From Armatimonadota bacterium (GTDB taxonomy: Bacteria > Armatimonadota > Fimbriimonadia > Fimbriimonadales > ATM1), in assembly GCA_003695835.1 (NCBI GenBank), contig RFHN01000094.1, positions 1 through 14,771 on the forward strand: a stretch of DNA of 14,771 nucleotides, read 5' to 3'. Position 1 is the stretch's first letter, and each line of letters opens with the position of its first letter. Both the position numbers and the translations under genes were made by a program. The notes under the pieces are model-generated. The model had not been told where the DNA came from. It saw only the letters and a program-made list of their open reading frames with translations, and ran no database searches. Below, in pieces: positions 7,647-14,713 of the stretch.

Positions 7647-7722
7647 GCCCCCGTAGCTCAGGGGATAGAGCACGAACCTCCTAAGTTCGGTGTCGCAGGT
7701 TCGAGTCCTGCCGGGGGCGCCA
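7647..7722 (+). tRNA. tRNA-Arg (anticodon CCT)
   Basis: A full cloverleaf can be drawn. The acceptor stem GCCCCCG at 7647-7653 pairs with CGGGGGC at 7712-7718. The D arm is GCTC/GAGC. The anticodon stem CGAAC/GTTCG encloses the loop CTCCTAA, giving anticodon CCT, which reads AGG. The T arm is GCAGG/CCTGC with loop TTCGAGT. The discriminator base is G7719 and CCA is encoded at 7720-7722. Length is 76 bases with CCA. The stop codon of a truncated, oppositely oriented gene copy begins at the next base, leaving no room for a conventional terminator. Confidence 0.97.
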
Positions 7723-7929
7723 CTACTCGAACAGGTGCATCGCCCTCGCCCAAGGCGAGACATGGTACGCCAGGAGCACTCCCATCAGCACGTTCGCGGC
7801 GATCGTCGCTTGCCGAGCGAAAGCGGAACGCGGCCAAAGGAACAACATCGCAGCGCAGACCAGCAACGTGAGCGCCAACTTGAGGTACTCGAACAGGCCG
7901 ACGCTCAGCGCCCACGCGACGGAAGGCGG
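7719..7929. repeat. Direct repeat, left copy (partner 10919-11129)
   Basis: This stretch aligns without gaps to 10919-11129 at a fixed offset of 3200 bases, as diverged DNA. The shared sequence begins with CGCCACTA, which includes the last bases of the tRNA (GCCA). It covers the 3' part of the DUF5658 reading frame in both copies. Both copies are in the same orientation and bracket a segment of about 3 kb. Confidence 0.7.
7723..7929 (-). pseudogene. 5'-truncated copy of the DUF5658 membrane protein gene
   Basis: Read on the minus strand from about 7929 down to the TAG at 7723-7725, the frame encodes AWALSVGLFEYLKLALTLL and runs on to WARAMHL. In my alignment it matches the intact paralogue (10923-11267) at 49 of 65 residues. 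The N-terminal half, including the conserved LADFGFT and ELNP segments of the paralogue, is missing. Upstream of about 7929 the frame continues with unrelated sequence that overlaps the start of the gene at 7966, and no start signal is seen. It is therefore most likely a dead fragment. Reading-frame preservation with mostly conservative changes suggests that it separated after a period of selection, or is fairly recent. Confidence 0.75.
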
Positions 7930-7965
7930 GAGGGTAGAAGGGCCTATGACGGAGATGGCAGTGGA

Positions 7966-8472
7966 ATGAAGAGACGCTTTGCTTTTCGGCGTGGCTGGTG
8001 TCAGCACGCCCTCGTTCTCGCCGTATGTATTGGCAGCGCAGGCTGGCTGTCCGCGCAAGGCGGGCCGACATTCGGCGTCACGGTGAGTCCGGAGGTCGGT
8101 CGAATTATGTATTGGGAGGACCTTTACGACCCCGTTACCGGCGAGAAGGGGATTCAGGCTGCGCAGTTCACCTGCACGGTTACCGCACAGAACGTGCCGC
8201 CGGATGCGACACTTGAGTACATATGGTCTCCGATCATTGACCTGACTCAGCCGCCCCAGCCTCCCCCGCCCTCGCAAGGGCGACTGATTGTTCAACCCCC
8301 GGGCAACACCGCCGAGGTAACCGCGTACGGACTCTTTCCCGGCATCTTTTCCGTGCGATGCACGGTAATCGTGCATAGGCCCGGCTTCCCCGACCAGTCG
8401 TTTCCGCTGGAGCAGGCGTGTGCAGCGATCGGAGGGCCGCTCTCGCTCTCAGTTTACGACAGCGAACCGTAG
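7966..8472 (+). CDS. Secreted protein of unknown function, N-terminal part before an in-frame TAG
   Basis: This part gives 168 residues. The first 32 form a clear signal peptide: MKRRFAFRR, a hydrophobic core (ALVLAVCIGSAGWL) and a likely cleavage after SAQ. The rest is beta-rich and Ig-like in character, with paired cysteines and a proline-rich stretch (QPPQPPPPSQG) near residue 100. The ATG at 7966 has GGAG at 7951-7954, 11 bases upstream, and begins the signal peptide; the frame is open upstream to 7690 through the tRNA, but that extension is meaningless. The frame ends at TAG 8470-8472, yet it stays open beyond in the same frame to 9348. The intact ancestral protein would have been about 460 residues. 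I do not recognise the family. Confidence 0.6.
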   Translation: MKRRFAFRRGWCQHALVLAVCIGSAGWLSAQGGPTFGVTVSPEVGRIMYWEDLYDPVTGEKGIQAAQFTCTVTAQNVPPDATLEYIWSPIIDLTQPPQPPPPSQGRLIVQPPGNTAEVTAYGLFPGIFSVRCTVIVHRPGFPDQSFPLEQACAAIGGPLSLSVYDSEP

Positions 8473-9348
8473 ATCAGCGGTACGCCACAGCAGGACTCCT
8501 ACGAGAACAGCAAACCTTGGTACCTTCAGTACTTCGGCTACGACCCCGCGGAGCATCCGCCCGATGGCGCACAGAGGTGTCAGAAGGGCATCGTCGCACT
8601 TCGCCATGGCCAGCCGCTCACTGTGTGGTACGAATGGAGCATCACCCCTGCGTCAAAGGTGAAAGTAGTGTGGTTCAACGGCTCTACGCTTGAGCAATCA
8701 ACAGAGGTGAGGGTGGCAGGCATTCAGGGATCGGGATACGGAGAGGTCACGCCGCGCGTCAAATACAAGATGGAGTGGAACGGAACCGTGTACGAGTATT
8801 GGGACAACAGTGACGAATCCCCGCCGCCCGGAAAAACAAGCCCAAATCCGGAATGGTATCGGTTCACCGTGCACGAGCCCGACGATTCGACTGTCCTCGC
8901 AGTTGTGCGGGGCGTGGAGTACTGCGGCCAGCCTTATGACCCCCAAAGACCCGGTTACGACCCGACACCGCCGTGGTGCTGGAGAGATGACTGGCAGATG
9001 ATGCTCAAGGACAACTTGGGCGAGCCGATGCCCGCAGTTTGGGTTCAGGAACGATTCACTACGGAACCTCCCGAAGGGTTTCTCACGAACTGCCGCCAGG
9101 ACCCAATCTTCGTTTGGACAACTGGTGCAGGAGCAGGGTCCCCCTCTGTGGGGCTCTTCGTTGACTCCTTGGCCGCGGCGGGCGACGGCATCCACTTCTT
9201 CTATCGCGTCCCGCAAGATCCACCACGATATGGTCCTCTGACGCACGTCTATTGGGCCGGCACCGGCTCCTGCACCGAAGGAGGGATCGCCGTCGGAACA
9301 TGGACGATGAGGATTTGGTACGATTGGACTCTTCACGACAAGCAATAG
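8473..9348 (+). pseudogene. C-terminal part of the same secreted protein, separated by the in-frame TAG
   Basis: From 8473 the frame of the upstream gene continues for 291 codons without another stop, to TAG at 9346-9348. The first possible restart is GTG 8623, 150 bases on; the first in-frame ATG is at 8770. Neither has an obvious ribosome binding site or signal peptide, so independent translation is unlikely. The segment has many Trp, Tyr and Pro residues, several cysteines (YCGQPYDP, PPWCWRDDW, TNCRQDP, GSCTEGG) and a beta-like pattern ending in WTMRIWYDWTLHDKQ. It reads as an extracytoplasmic domain joined to the upstream part. TAG is an ordinary stop for several genes here, so genome-wide recoding is unlikely. 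A single nonsense change, or a sequencing error, is the simplest reading. Confidence 0.65.
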
Positions 9349-9364
9349 CGACAGGAGATGTACG

Positions 9365-10582
9365 ATGACAGCACTCATTCTTGGCATAGCACTCATCCAG
9401 CAGATGCTGCCCAATCCGACCAACAGCGCGATGGAATGGTTCTATCCCGGCGACCAGCGCGTGCTCGCCAGCGCCCTCAATACCATGAACCTGGTAGCGA
9501 TCGTGCGGCCGGTCGAGAGGCAGTACGGCACACGCCGCGCCTACAGGGACCTCAACGGAGATCAGCAGATGCCGAGCGCAATCACCGGCGTTGATACCTT
9601 CGAGGTCATTAGCGTAGGCATTGGCCGTGCAGGTCGGACTATCAAGAGCCTCTTCTTGCACACGGAGTTCCCTCACGACGCCAATCCGTTCCTTCCACCG
9701 GCAAGATCGCTCGAAGACAGCAATTACCTTTTTGTCGGACTGATGCAGTCCGAAGGGCGGGTCCTGATCCCGAACCTGTCACGTGATCCCGATGACCCAA
9801 ATGCGCGCCGATGGTGGACGGCGGCCCAATCCGACGACGAAGTGGGAGGCGGCATCCTGTTGCCGACGCGCGAGACGACGGTGGAAGTGTGCGGGAGCGT
9901 TCTGGAAACCGTCATCGTCAACGCAGCCAAAGGGTTGAGAGGGGCTTCGGATTTCGGCGCGAGACGAATAACCGCGTTTCTCACGAGTTTCAAGCTTGAC
10001 TTTCCGCAGTGGTACGGCCCTCGGCCGAAGCCGGCTAATGCCAACCCGGAGTGGGAGCGCGAGGAGCGCCGGAGGCGGGAGTTGGAGCGTATCCTCGTAC
10101 AGCAGGCAGCGCCGACTGTTCGGAATGCGCTGCCGACGCTGAGCCCCTACGGGAGGGTCCGCGCCGCAAGCCTACTGTCTGCATGGGGGCTGGCCGGCGT
10201 CTCGCACCTGCTTCTGGAGGCGATCGTCGAGGCGGATCAAGCAGGCGTGCAGCGAGAGGACGCCATAATCGCCAATGTCTCGATCGAGGGACAGCGCGCT
10301 GGAGGACCAACGCCAAATGAGCTAACCGACACTATCGTCCGCCTCCGCAACCCGCGCTTCAAGACCGTCCTTGCATTGAACTTATCGGACAAGCCCGACC
10401 GTGAGCATATCCTCGCCCTCGTCAGGCAGTTGGACATCGAGGATAGCAGATTACGCCTCGCGCTGCTTATGAAGTTCGCTTCTTGGTCTGGTCGCGACGA
10501 CCTACAGCCGAGGCTGGTGAATGGTCGCATTGACCGCGAGCGGGAGCTCATCGAGTACTGGCACAACAACCCACCCGGGTGA
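9365..10582 (+). CDS. Exported or membrane-anchored protein of unknown function
   Basis: This is a 405-residue protein with no family I recognise. The N-terminus (MTALILGIALIQQMLP) is a short hydrophobic segment with little positive charge, so it is a marginal signal peptide. Residues 20-215 are mixed and beta-like. Residues 225-245 form a very charged helix (EREERRRRELERILVQQ). Residues 250-400 look helical, with HEAT-like helix pairs such as RVRAASLLSAWGLAG and DSRLRLALLMKFASW. GGAG at 9354-9357 stands seven bases before the ATG, which fixes the start. The gene begins 16 bases after the broken secreted-protein gene, so the two probably formed one operon and a common function. The frame is intact although the upstream partner is interrupted. 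Confidence 0.7.
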   Translation: MTALILGIALIQQMLPNPTNSAMEWFYPGDQRVLASALNTMNLVAIVRPVERQYGTRRAYRDLNGDQQMPSAITGVDTFEVISVGIGRAGRTIKSLFLHTEFPHDANPFLPPARSLEDSNYLFVGLMQSEGRVLIPNLSRDPDDPNARRWWTAAQSDDEVGGGILLPTRETTVEVCGSVLETVIVNAAKGLRGASDFGARRITAFLTSFKLDFPQWYGPRPKPANANPEWEREERRRRELERILVQQAAPTVRNALPTLSPYGRVRAASLLSAWGLAGVSHLLLEAIVEADQAGVQREDAIIANVSIEGQRAGGPTPNELTDTIVRLRNPRFKTVLALNLSDKPDREHILALVRQLDIEDSRLRLALLMKFASWSGRDDLQPRLVNGRIDRERELIEYWHNNPPG

Positions 10583-10615
10583 CCTGACAGGCCGAGCGCC
10601 GGTGGACTTGCCGGC

Positions 10616-10886
10616 ATGGAGAAGGAGTTCACTCGACGGGACTCGCTGCAGGCGACGGGCGCGGCGGGAGTCGCGCTCTCGGGTGTGAGACTGGCGGAAG
10701 CGCAGGACCCCGTACCTCCGGAGCAGGGACGCTCAGCGGCGGGTCTTCGCCTGCCGCCCTCGAAGTCGTTTGGGTCGGCTTCGTGGGTGTTGGAGCGCGC
10801 GGGGCGGGGCATGTCGAGCAGTGTTGCTTGAGGGCGTCGAGGCCAAAGCGCGGCTGCAGATCGTTGCGAGCGAGCGGGAAGACTAC
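10616..10886 (+). pseudogene. Decayed Tat-signal Gfo/Idh/MocA-type oxidoreductase fragment
   Basis: The ATG at 10616 opens a twin-arginine signal (FTRRDSLQATGAAGVALSG) that ends with AEAQ. This frame runs to a stop at 10829-10831 as a 71-codon frame with no further homology. In the next frame, 10768-10821 reads VWVGFVGVGARGAGHVEQ, the nucleotide-binding start of Gfo/Idh/MocA oxidoreductases. In the third frame, 10824-10886 continues with LLEGVEAKA and then IVASERED, as in the same family. A sequence split over three frames implies at least two frameshifts. The family is normally about 350-450 residues, so most of the gene is gone. Such Tat-exported members are usually sugar- or inositol-type dehydrogenases, but no activity remains here. 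Confidence 0.7.
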
Positions 10887-10908
10887 GCGACGACATTGAC
10901 ATCGTCGC
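10887..10908 (-). other. Hairpin downstream of the DUF5658 gene
   Basis: GCGACGA at 10887-10893 pairs with TCGTCGC at 10902-10908 over an 8-base loop. It lies 15 bases beyond the minus-strand stop of the DUF5658 gene. No T tract follows on the minus strand, so it is at best a weak terminator or an RNA 3'-end stabiliser. Confidence 0.3.
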
Positions 10909-10918
10909 CATCTGACAC

Positions 10919-11129
10919 GCCACTAATTCAGCAGATGCATCGCCCTCGCCCAAAGCAAGATGTGGTAGAGGAGAAGGATTCCCATGAGGACGTTGGCGAC
11001 ATGGGTGACTCGCCGCGCCGCAGACGAGCGAGGCCAGAGAAATAGCATGACGGCGCAGACCAAGAGCGTCAGCGCCAGTTTGAGATACTCGAAGAGGCCC
11101 ACGCCCAAGGCCCAGGCGAGGAAGGGGTT
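10919..11129. repeat. Direct repeat, right copy (partner 7719-7929)
   Basis: This is the partner of the tRNA-adjacent repeat, with the same orientation and no gaps in the alignment. The left boundary shares CGCCACTA with the tRNA 3' end region. It includes the C-terminal coding part of the intact DUF5658 gene. The similarity is that expected of an old duplication rather than a fresh one. Confidence 0.7.
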
Positions 11130-11267
11130 CAACTCGCGCCCGCCCGCGTGGATCGTCGCAAGGGTAAACCCAAAGTCAGCCAGACCCAGAGCAGCGTATA
11201 ACACGATTGCCCCGGGGACTGCCCGTTCAGCCTCGATCTTCCGCATCTCCCTTGAGAATCTTTCCAT
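10923..11267 (-). CDS. DUF5658 family membrane protein
   Basis: This is a 114-residue protein with three to four membrane segments, roughly at residues 18-38, 48-58 (partial), 60-80 and 87-107. LADFGFTLATIHAGGRELNP at 29-48 matches the D-x-x-x-T ... G-x-x-E-x-N-P pattern of DUF5658, and FEYLKLALTLL at 58-68 is the usual lysine-containing helix. The function of the family is unknown. The ATG at 11267 is taken, but no Shine-Dalgarno motif precedes it. The next ATG (11246, residue 8) directly follows AAGGGAG with no spacer, so the start is uncertain by seven residues. The stop is TAG at 10923-10925. A truncated paralogue lies next to the tRNA 3.2 kb upstream. The glycosidase-like gene on the same strand ends 42 bases before this start, so the two may be co-transcribed. 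Confidence 0.75.
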   Translation of the reverse strand: MERFSREMRKIEAERAVPGAIVLYAALGLADFGFTLATIHAGGRELNPFLAWALGVGLFEYLKLALTLLVCAVMLFLWPRSSAARRVTHVANVLMGILLLYHILLWARAMHLLN

Positions 11268-11309
11268 CCGCAGGCGCGCTTCCCATCCCGCACATCTGCG
11301 CGGAACTGC

Positions 11310-13394
11310 TCAGGCGGGCGACACGAGGTCGTTCGGACCTTCGAGCAAATCGAGTTGTACCCGCCAGTGGGTCTCGAGGTCGAAAACGCGGCCCATCTGG
11401 CTCAGGCAGGTGCCCTCTGCAAATCGCACTGGAATCTCGAAAGAGAACGCTTGCCGAATCGGGCTGGAGAGGGAGAGAAAGGTCAGCTTGCCCCCCTCCA
11501 CCCGCGCCGACGCGGAGACGCCGCGGCTTAGTCGCAGGCCCCGGAAGGAGAAATCGGAAAGAGACTCAGGCACGGCGTCGAGGAGGTGGTCGCCATTGTC
11601 GTCGGTGCGGGCGAACATCCAGTGCAGACCCGCTAACCACGCTCCGCAACCGGTCGTAAACCACGGTACGGCGACCGATCCGTCAGCGCGGATGTGTTCG
11701 CACGGGGATTCGAATTGGGCGACGGAGTTGGCGCCGTGTCGCAGCGTGTCCCAGGCGAGGTCGCCCTCTCCGAGGGTTGCAAAGCACATCGCCAGGTGTC
11801 CTGCCGTCCACATCCAAGCCGACCCTTCGAAGACGGCGCTGTCGCCAGGTCGGAAGCCCGAATCGGTTCGGAGCTTTTCGTACAAGATTTTGCACGTATT
11901 TCGGGCGTAGGGGCTTCCGTCATCTACAAAGAACGGGGCGATATAACCCAAACAGGCGACGTGGTCGGGCACGCCCTCCGGCATGGCATACCTCCGGGAG
12001 CTGACGTCCACGGGGAAGTTCGCCTGTAGCTCGCGCGCCAGCATCTCCCAATGCGAAGCGCGATCCACATCCAGATGCAGGCGCGCGGCCGCTTCGGCGG
12101 CGCGTGACAGGACGAATGCGGAGGCGGCGAGGGTAAACGGCCCGCACTCGGTCGCTGGAGCGCTCTCATCGAAGTCCGTGCAAGCGCGCGTGACCCAGCG
12201 TCCGCGCTCGTCCTTCGTAAGAACCTCTTTTGCCACGTACTCCGCCAGCGCCTTCAACATCGGATAGAAGTCGGCGAGGACATCTATATCCTTTTGATAG
12301 GTGAAATAGAACCACGCGCTGGCGGCGATGGCTCCCAAGTGATGCCTCTCGGTGTACCACGGGCCGACGGGATCGCGCTCTTCCCCGTCTTCGGTCGAGT
12401 TCCAGGGATAGAGGGCGCCCCGTCCGGCGGCTCGCAGCTGCGCCCGCGGGAGACAGGCGAGGCGGAAATAGGGCGGGCGTTCCGCAATCTCATGGTGGCC
12501 TGAGCCGAGTAGAGCAAGAACGGGATACAGCTCGTCGTGAAATGCGCCGCCGTGCCACGGCTCTCGGCACAGAACGGGCGGAATGCTCCACGGCGTGGCC
12601 TGACAGGCGATCGTATAGAGGCTCATGAGCCTCAGGGCGTCCACGGTCAGATCGTTGGTGATAAGTTCACTGCGATCCCAGAAACCGTGCCACTCCGCCT
12701 CGTGGCGCGCGACGGCAGCCGCTCGCTCTTCCCAGCGGAACGGTTCGCTGTACTCGAAGCGATCGGAAAACGTCAGGGCGAGGCGGACTCGAAGAGCCTG
12801 CCCCGGCCGAAGGTTCTGCGACACCGTGATCGTGTAGCCGTCGTCTTCCGGATGAATGAGAGCATCCGTTGCCAACAGGTAGACGCAGCCCGCATTGGAT
12901 CCATGCTCGTACGGGATCGTCGCGCTGCCGTTGTCGGGTTCCAAGAAGCGAAAATGAACCCCTTCCTGCTCTTCCAGCCGATACCGCAGGTGAAGCACGA
13001 CGCCGACCTCTGCGTCGGAGGTATTCGTGATCCGCGTGTCCCAAATGAGCGTATTCCGGTGATGGAGGACGAGGGTTCGGGTGGACTCGAGAACCTTGTC
13101 GTGCGTGAGGCGACTCAGCACGTTAGCGGCGTGGACATCGAGCGTCTGCTCCCGTTCGAGCGGCTCGGACTCCTCGGCGTCCACGAGCAACGCGCGCGTC
13201 ACTCGGCCAAAGGAAACGAGCGGAAACTGCGGCCCGGGCCCGCGACGGCCGGCCAGCACGATCTCCTGAAGGTGATGACTTCCCTCTTCGCCCGCATCGT
13301 GATAGCCGCTCGGCCCAAGGAACGTCGCAAGTCGCCCGTTCCCGACCAGAACGGGGACTCGCCGGTTCTCCCTCGCCGATGACAGAAACTGCAT
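11310..13394 (-). CDS. Six-hairpin glycosidase / GH65-like phosphorylase family protein
   Basis: This is a 694-residue cytosolic-looking protein without a signal peptide. Residues 1-230 form a beta-sandwich-like domain (GNGRLATFLGPSGYH at 18-32). Residues 240-620 fit an (alpha/alpha)6 barrel, and 620-694 a C-terminal beta domain. Barrel motifs resemble GH65 and related families: CREPWHGGAFHDELYP at 276-291, GALYPWNSTEDGEE at 326-339, and CTDFDES at 405-411, where Glu410 is the likely acid by analogy with the PDE motif of GH65. PWFTTGCGAWLAGLHWM at 577-593 closes the barrel. Members of this superfamily cleave or phosphorolyse glucosides such as trehalose-type disaccharides; the substrate here cannot be read. 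AAAGGAG directly abuts the ATG with no spacer, and an in-frame stop lies 18 bases upstream, so a slightly later start is possible. It is divergent from the DUF1854 gene. Confidence 0.75.
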   Translation of the reverse strand: MQFLSSARENRRVPVLVGNGRLATFLGPSGYHDAGEEGSHHLQEIVLAGRRGPGPQFPLVSFGRVTRALLVDAEESEPLEREQTLDVHAANVLSRLTHDKVLESTRTLVLHHRNTLIWDTRITNTSDAEVGVVLHLRYRLEEQEGVHFRFLEPDNGSATIPYEHGSNAGCVYLLATDALIHPEDDGYTITVSQNLRPGQALRVRLALTFSDRFEYSEPFRWEERAAAVARHEAEWHGFWDRSELITNDLTVDALRLMSLYTIACQATPWSIPPVLCREPWHGGAFHDELYPVLALLGSGHHEIAERPPYFRLACLPRAQLRAAGRGALYPWNSTEDGEERDPVGPWYTERHHLGAIAASAWFYFTYQKDIDVLADFYPMLKALAEYVAKEVLTKDERGRWVTRACTDFDESAPATECGPFTLAASAFVLSRAAEAAARLHLDVDRASHWEMLARELQANFPVDVSSRRYAMPEGVPDHVACLGYIAPFFVDDGSPYARNTCKILYEKLRTDSGFRPGDSAVFEGSAWMWTAGHLAMCFATLGEGDLAWDTLRHGANSVAQFESPCEHIRADGSVAVPWFTTGCGAWLAGLHWMFARTDDNGDHLLDAVPESLSDFSFRGLRLSRGVSASARVEGGKLTFLSLSSPIRQAFSFEIPVRFAEGTCLSQMGRVFDLETHWRVQLDLLEGPNDLVSPA

Positions 13395-13419
13395 CTCCTT
13401 TCTCGGTTCCTACCCGTCG

Positions 13420-13425
13420 TATAAA
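13420..13425 (+). promoter_or_regulatory. Possible -10 box (TATAAA) for the DUF1854-comF unit
   Basis: TATAAA lies in the 66-base gap between divergent genes and would start transcription near 13432, about 29 bases before the GTG at 13461. GGAG at 13432 is too far from the start codon to serve as its ribosome site. No good -35 is evident. Confidence 0.3.
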
Positions 13426-13460
13426 ACAGACGGAGCAAGTCAGACAAAATAGTAGGCGCC

Positions 13461-13952
13461 GTGCGGCTACGATACCTCGAAGAGAATACGGTTCGATTGA
13501 CGCTGCCAGCGCCCGATGCGGTTCGCGCGACCTGCGAAATCGAGGGCGAGACGTTCGAGCGCGTGCAGGCCGTTCGCTGTTTTCCGTTGACGATCCCCGA
13601 GGAGTACGTCGCCCTCCTCGACGAGGACGGTAACGAAATCGGCATCCTGCGCCACCCCGAGAATCTCGACGAGGAAAGTCGCCGCGCTCTTCAGGCCTTG
13701 CTGGAAAGAAGGTACTTCACGCCGCAAATCGAGCGGATTGACAAGCTCGTGCAGGAGGCCTCGCTATGGCGCTGGGAGGTGATGACGGCGCACGGGCGCG
13801 TCGGTTTCTACATTCGCGGGATCCGCGATTCGATCCATGAAGTCGCGCCCGGTCGGTGGCACATCTACAGCGTGGACGGCCAACGGTTCGAGATCCGCGA
13901 CCTCGACGCGTTGGACCCAAGAAGCCGCAGCCTCTTCGAGGGCCTTTTCTAA
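13461..13952 (+). CDS. DUF1854 domain protein
   Basis: This is a 163-residue soluble protein. PEEYVALLDEDGNEIGILR (residues 46-64), LERRYFTPQIERI (81-93) and the C-terminal run SVDGQRFEIRDLDALDPRS (137-155) are the core features of DUF1854. No activity has been established for the domain, although it also occurs fused to ABC transporters in some bacteria. Here it stands alone. The GTG at 13461 gives the natural N-terminus (RLRYLEENTVRL); no clear Shine-Dalgarno motif precedes it. The comF gene follows 4-19 bases after the stop, depending on its start, so the two are probably translated from one message. No function is inferred beyond this linkage. Confidence 0.8.
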   Translation: MRLRYLEENTVRLTLPAPDAVRATCEIEGETFERVQAVRCFPLTIPEEYVALLDEDGNEIGILRHPENLDEESRRALQALLERRYFTPQIERIDKLVQEASLWRWEVMTAHGRVGFYIRGIRDSIHEVAPGRWHIYSVDGQRFEIRDLDALDPRSRSLFEGLF

Positions 13953-13956
13953 AAAG

Positions 13957-14637
13957 GTGATACGTTCCTGGTTGGACGGGCTGACACACGTGGTCGCACC
14001 GCCGAAGTGCTGCCTCTGTTACGACCTCGACACGCCACCCATCTGTTCCGAGTGTGACGCAAAACTCGTGCCAGCGTGGCTCGGAGGTTGCCCGAGGTGC
14101 GGCACAGGCCCGACAGCAGACTGTCCGTTCTGCATCGGGTTGGAGGGCTTGGACGGGGCACGCGCGGCCTACGTGTACGAGGGGGCGGCGGGCCTTGCGG
14201 TACGAAGGCTCAAGTTTCATCGCCTCGTCGCCTTGGGGAGGCCGATGTCCGAGCGGATGCTGCCCGTCCTCGAGAGCGCATTTCCCGACGCCGACCTGAT
14301 CGTACCGGTACCCATGCACCGCCTCCGGATGGCGATGCGCGGGTTCAATCAATCGGAGCTGCTTTGCTCCGCTTTTCCCCAAGACCGCGTGAGGCGAGAC
14401 GCGCTCTTTCGCATTCGTTACACGCGCCAGCAGGCGCGGCTGCGCGGCAAGGAAAGAGCGATGAGCCTGCGGGGAGCCTTTCGTGCGACGCCGGAGGTCG
14501 CGGGTCGGCGCGTGTTGTTAGTGGACGACGTGATGACCACGGGCGCGACGCTACGGGAGTGCGCCGACACCATCCGCTCCGCTGGCGCGGTTTGGGTCGG
14601 CGCGCTGACGTTTGCCCGAGAGCTTCCGGGCGTATAG
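13957..14637 (+). CDS. comF: ComF family phosphoribosyltransferase-like protein
   Basis: This is about 226 residues. The N-terminal part holds a zinc-ribbon set of cysteines (PKCCLCYD, PPICSECD, CPRCG, CPFC). The C-terminal part is a type I phosphoribosyltransferase fold, with the PRPP loop VLLVDDVMTTGATLRE near residues 187-202 and IVPVPMH near 110-116. ComF proteins are needed for DNA uptake in naturally competent species, and many non-competent bacteria keep a homologue (GntX/ComF). The start is ambiguous: GTG 13957 lies inside an AAAAAGGTGAT stretch that reads as a Shine-Dalgarno motif. That motif would instead serve the in-frame TTG at 13972, about 10 bases on, giving 221 residues. Either way the zinc-binding part is complete. 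The longer frame upstream overlaps the DUF1854 gene and is rejected. Confidence 0.88.
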   Translation: MIRSWLDGLTHVVAPPKCCLCYDLDTPPICSECDAKLVPAWLGGCPRCGTGPTADCPFCIGLEGLDGARAAYVYEGAAGLAVRRLKFHRLVALGRPMSERMLPVLESAFPDADLIVPVPMHRLRMAMRGFNQSELLCSAFPQDRVRRDALFRIRYTRQQARLRGKERAMSLRGAFRATPEVAGRRVLLVDDVMTTGATLRECADTIRSAGAVWVGALTFARELPGV

Positions 14638-14665
14638 ACATTGGTTAAGAAGGGTCCCTGCTGCG

Positions 14666-14694
14666 TTCTGATTCGCCGAAGCAACCGGTAGAAT
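14666..14694 (+). promoter_or_regulatory. Possible promoter of the gene at the window end
   Basis: TAGAAT at 14689-14694 is a good -10 box. TTCTGA at 14666-14671 is a weak -35 at 17-base spacing. Transcription would begin about 14701, close to the GGAG ribosome site. Confidence 0.4.
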
Positions 14695-14713
14695 GTGCAC
14701 GGAGTAAACAACT

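Noticed and set aside
7745..7759. CTCGCC/GGCGAG hairpin just after the tRNA as its terminator
   Set aside because: There is no T tract, and the same bases are part of the DUF5658 coding repeat; the pairing is lost in the other copy, so it is probably chance.
7542..8071. Two minus-strand open frames crossing the tRNA, with runs such as PGRTRTCDTELRRF and PAGLEPATPN
   Set aside because: These are the well-known false proteins produced by reading the antisense of a tRNA gene. Only the 3' end of the second frame is real homology, and it belongs to the truncated DUF5658 copy.
10237..10953. A 238-codon minus-strand open frame
   Set aside because: It crosses the coding gene at 9365-10582, the oxidoreductase remnant and part of the DUF5658 gene on three different logics, and has no recognisable sequence.
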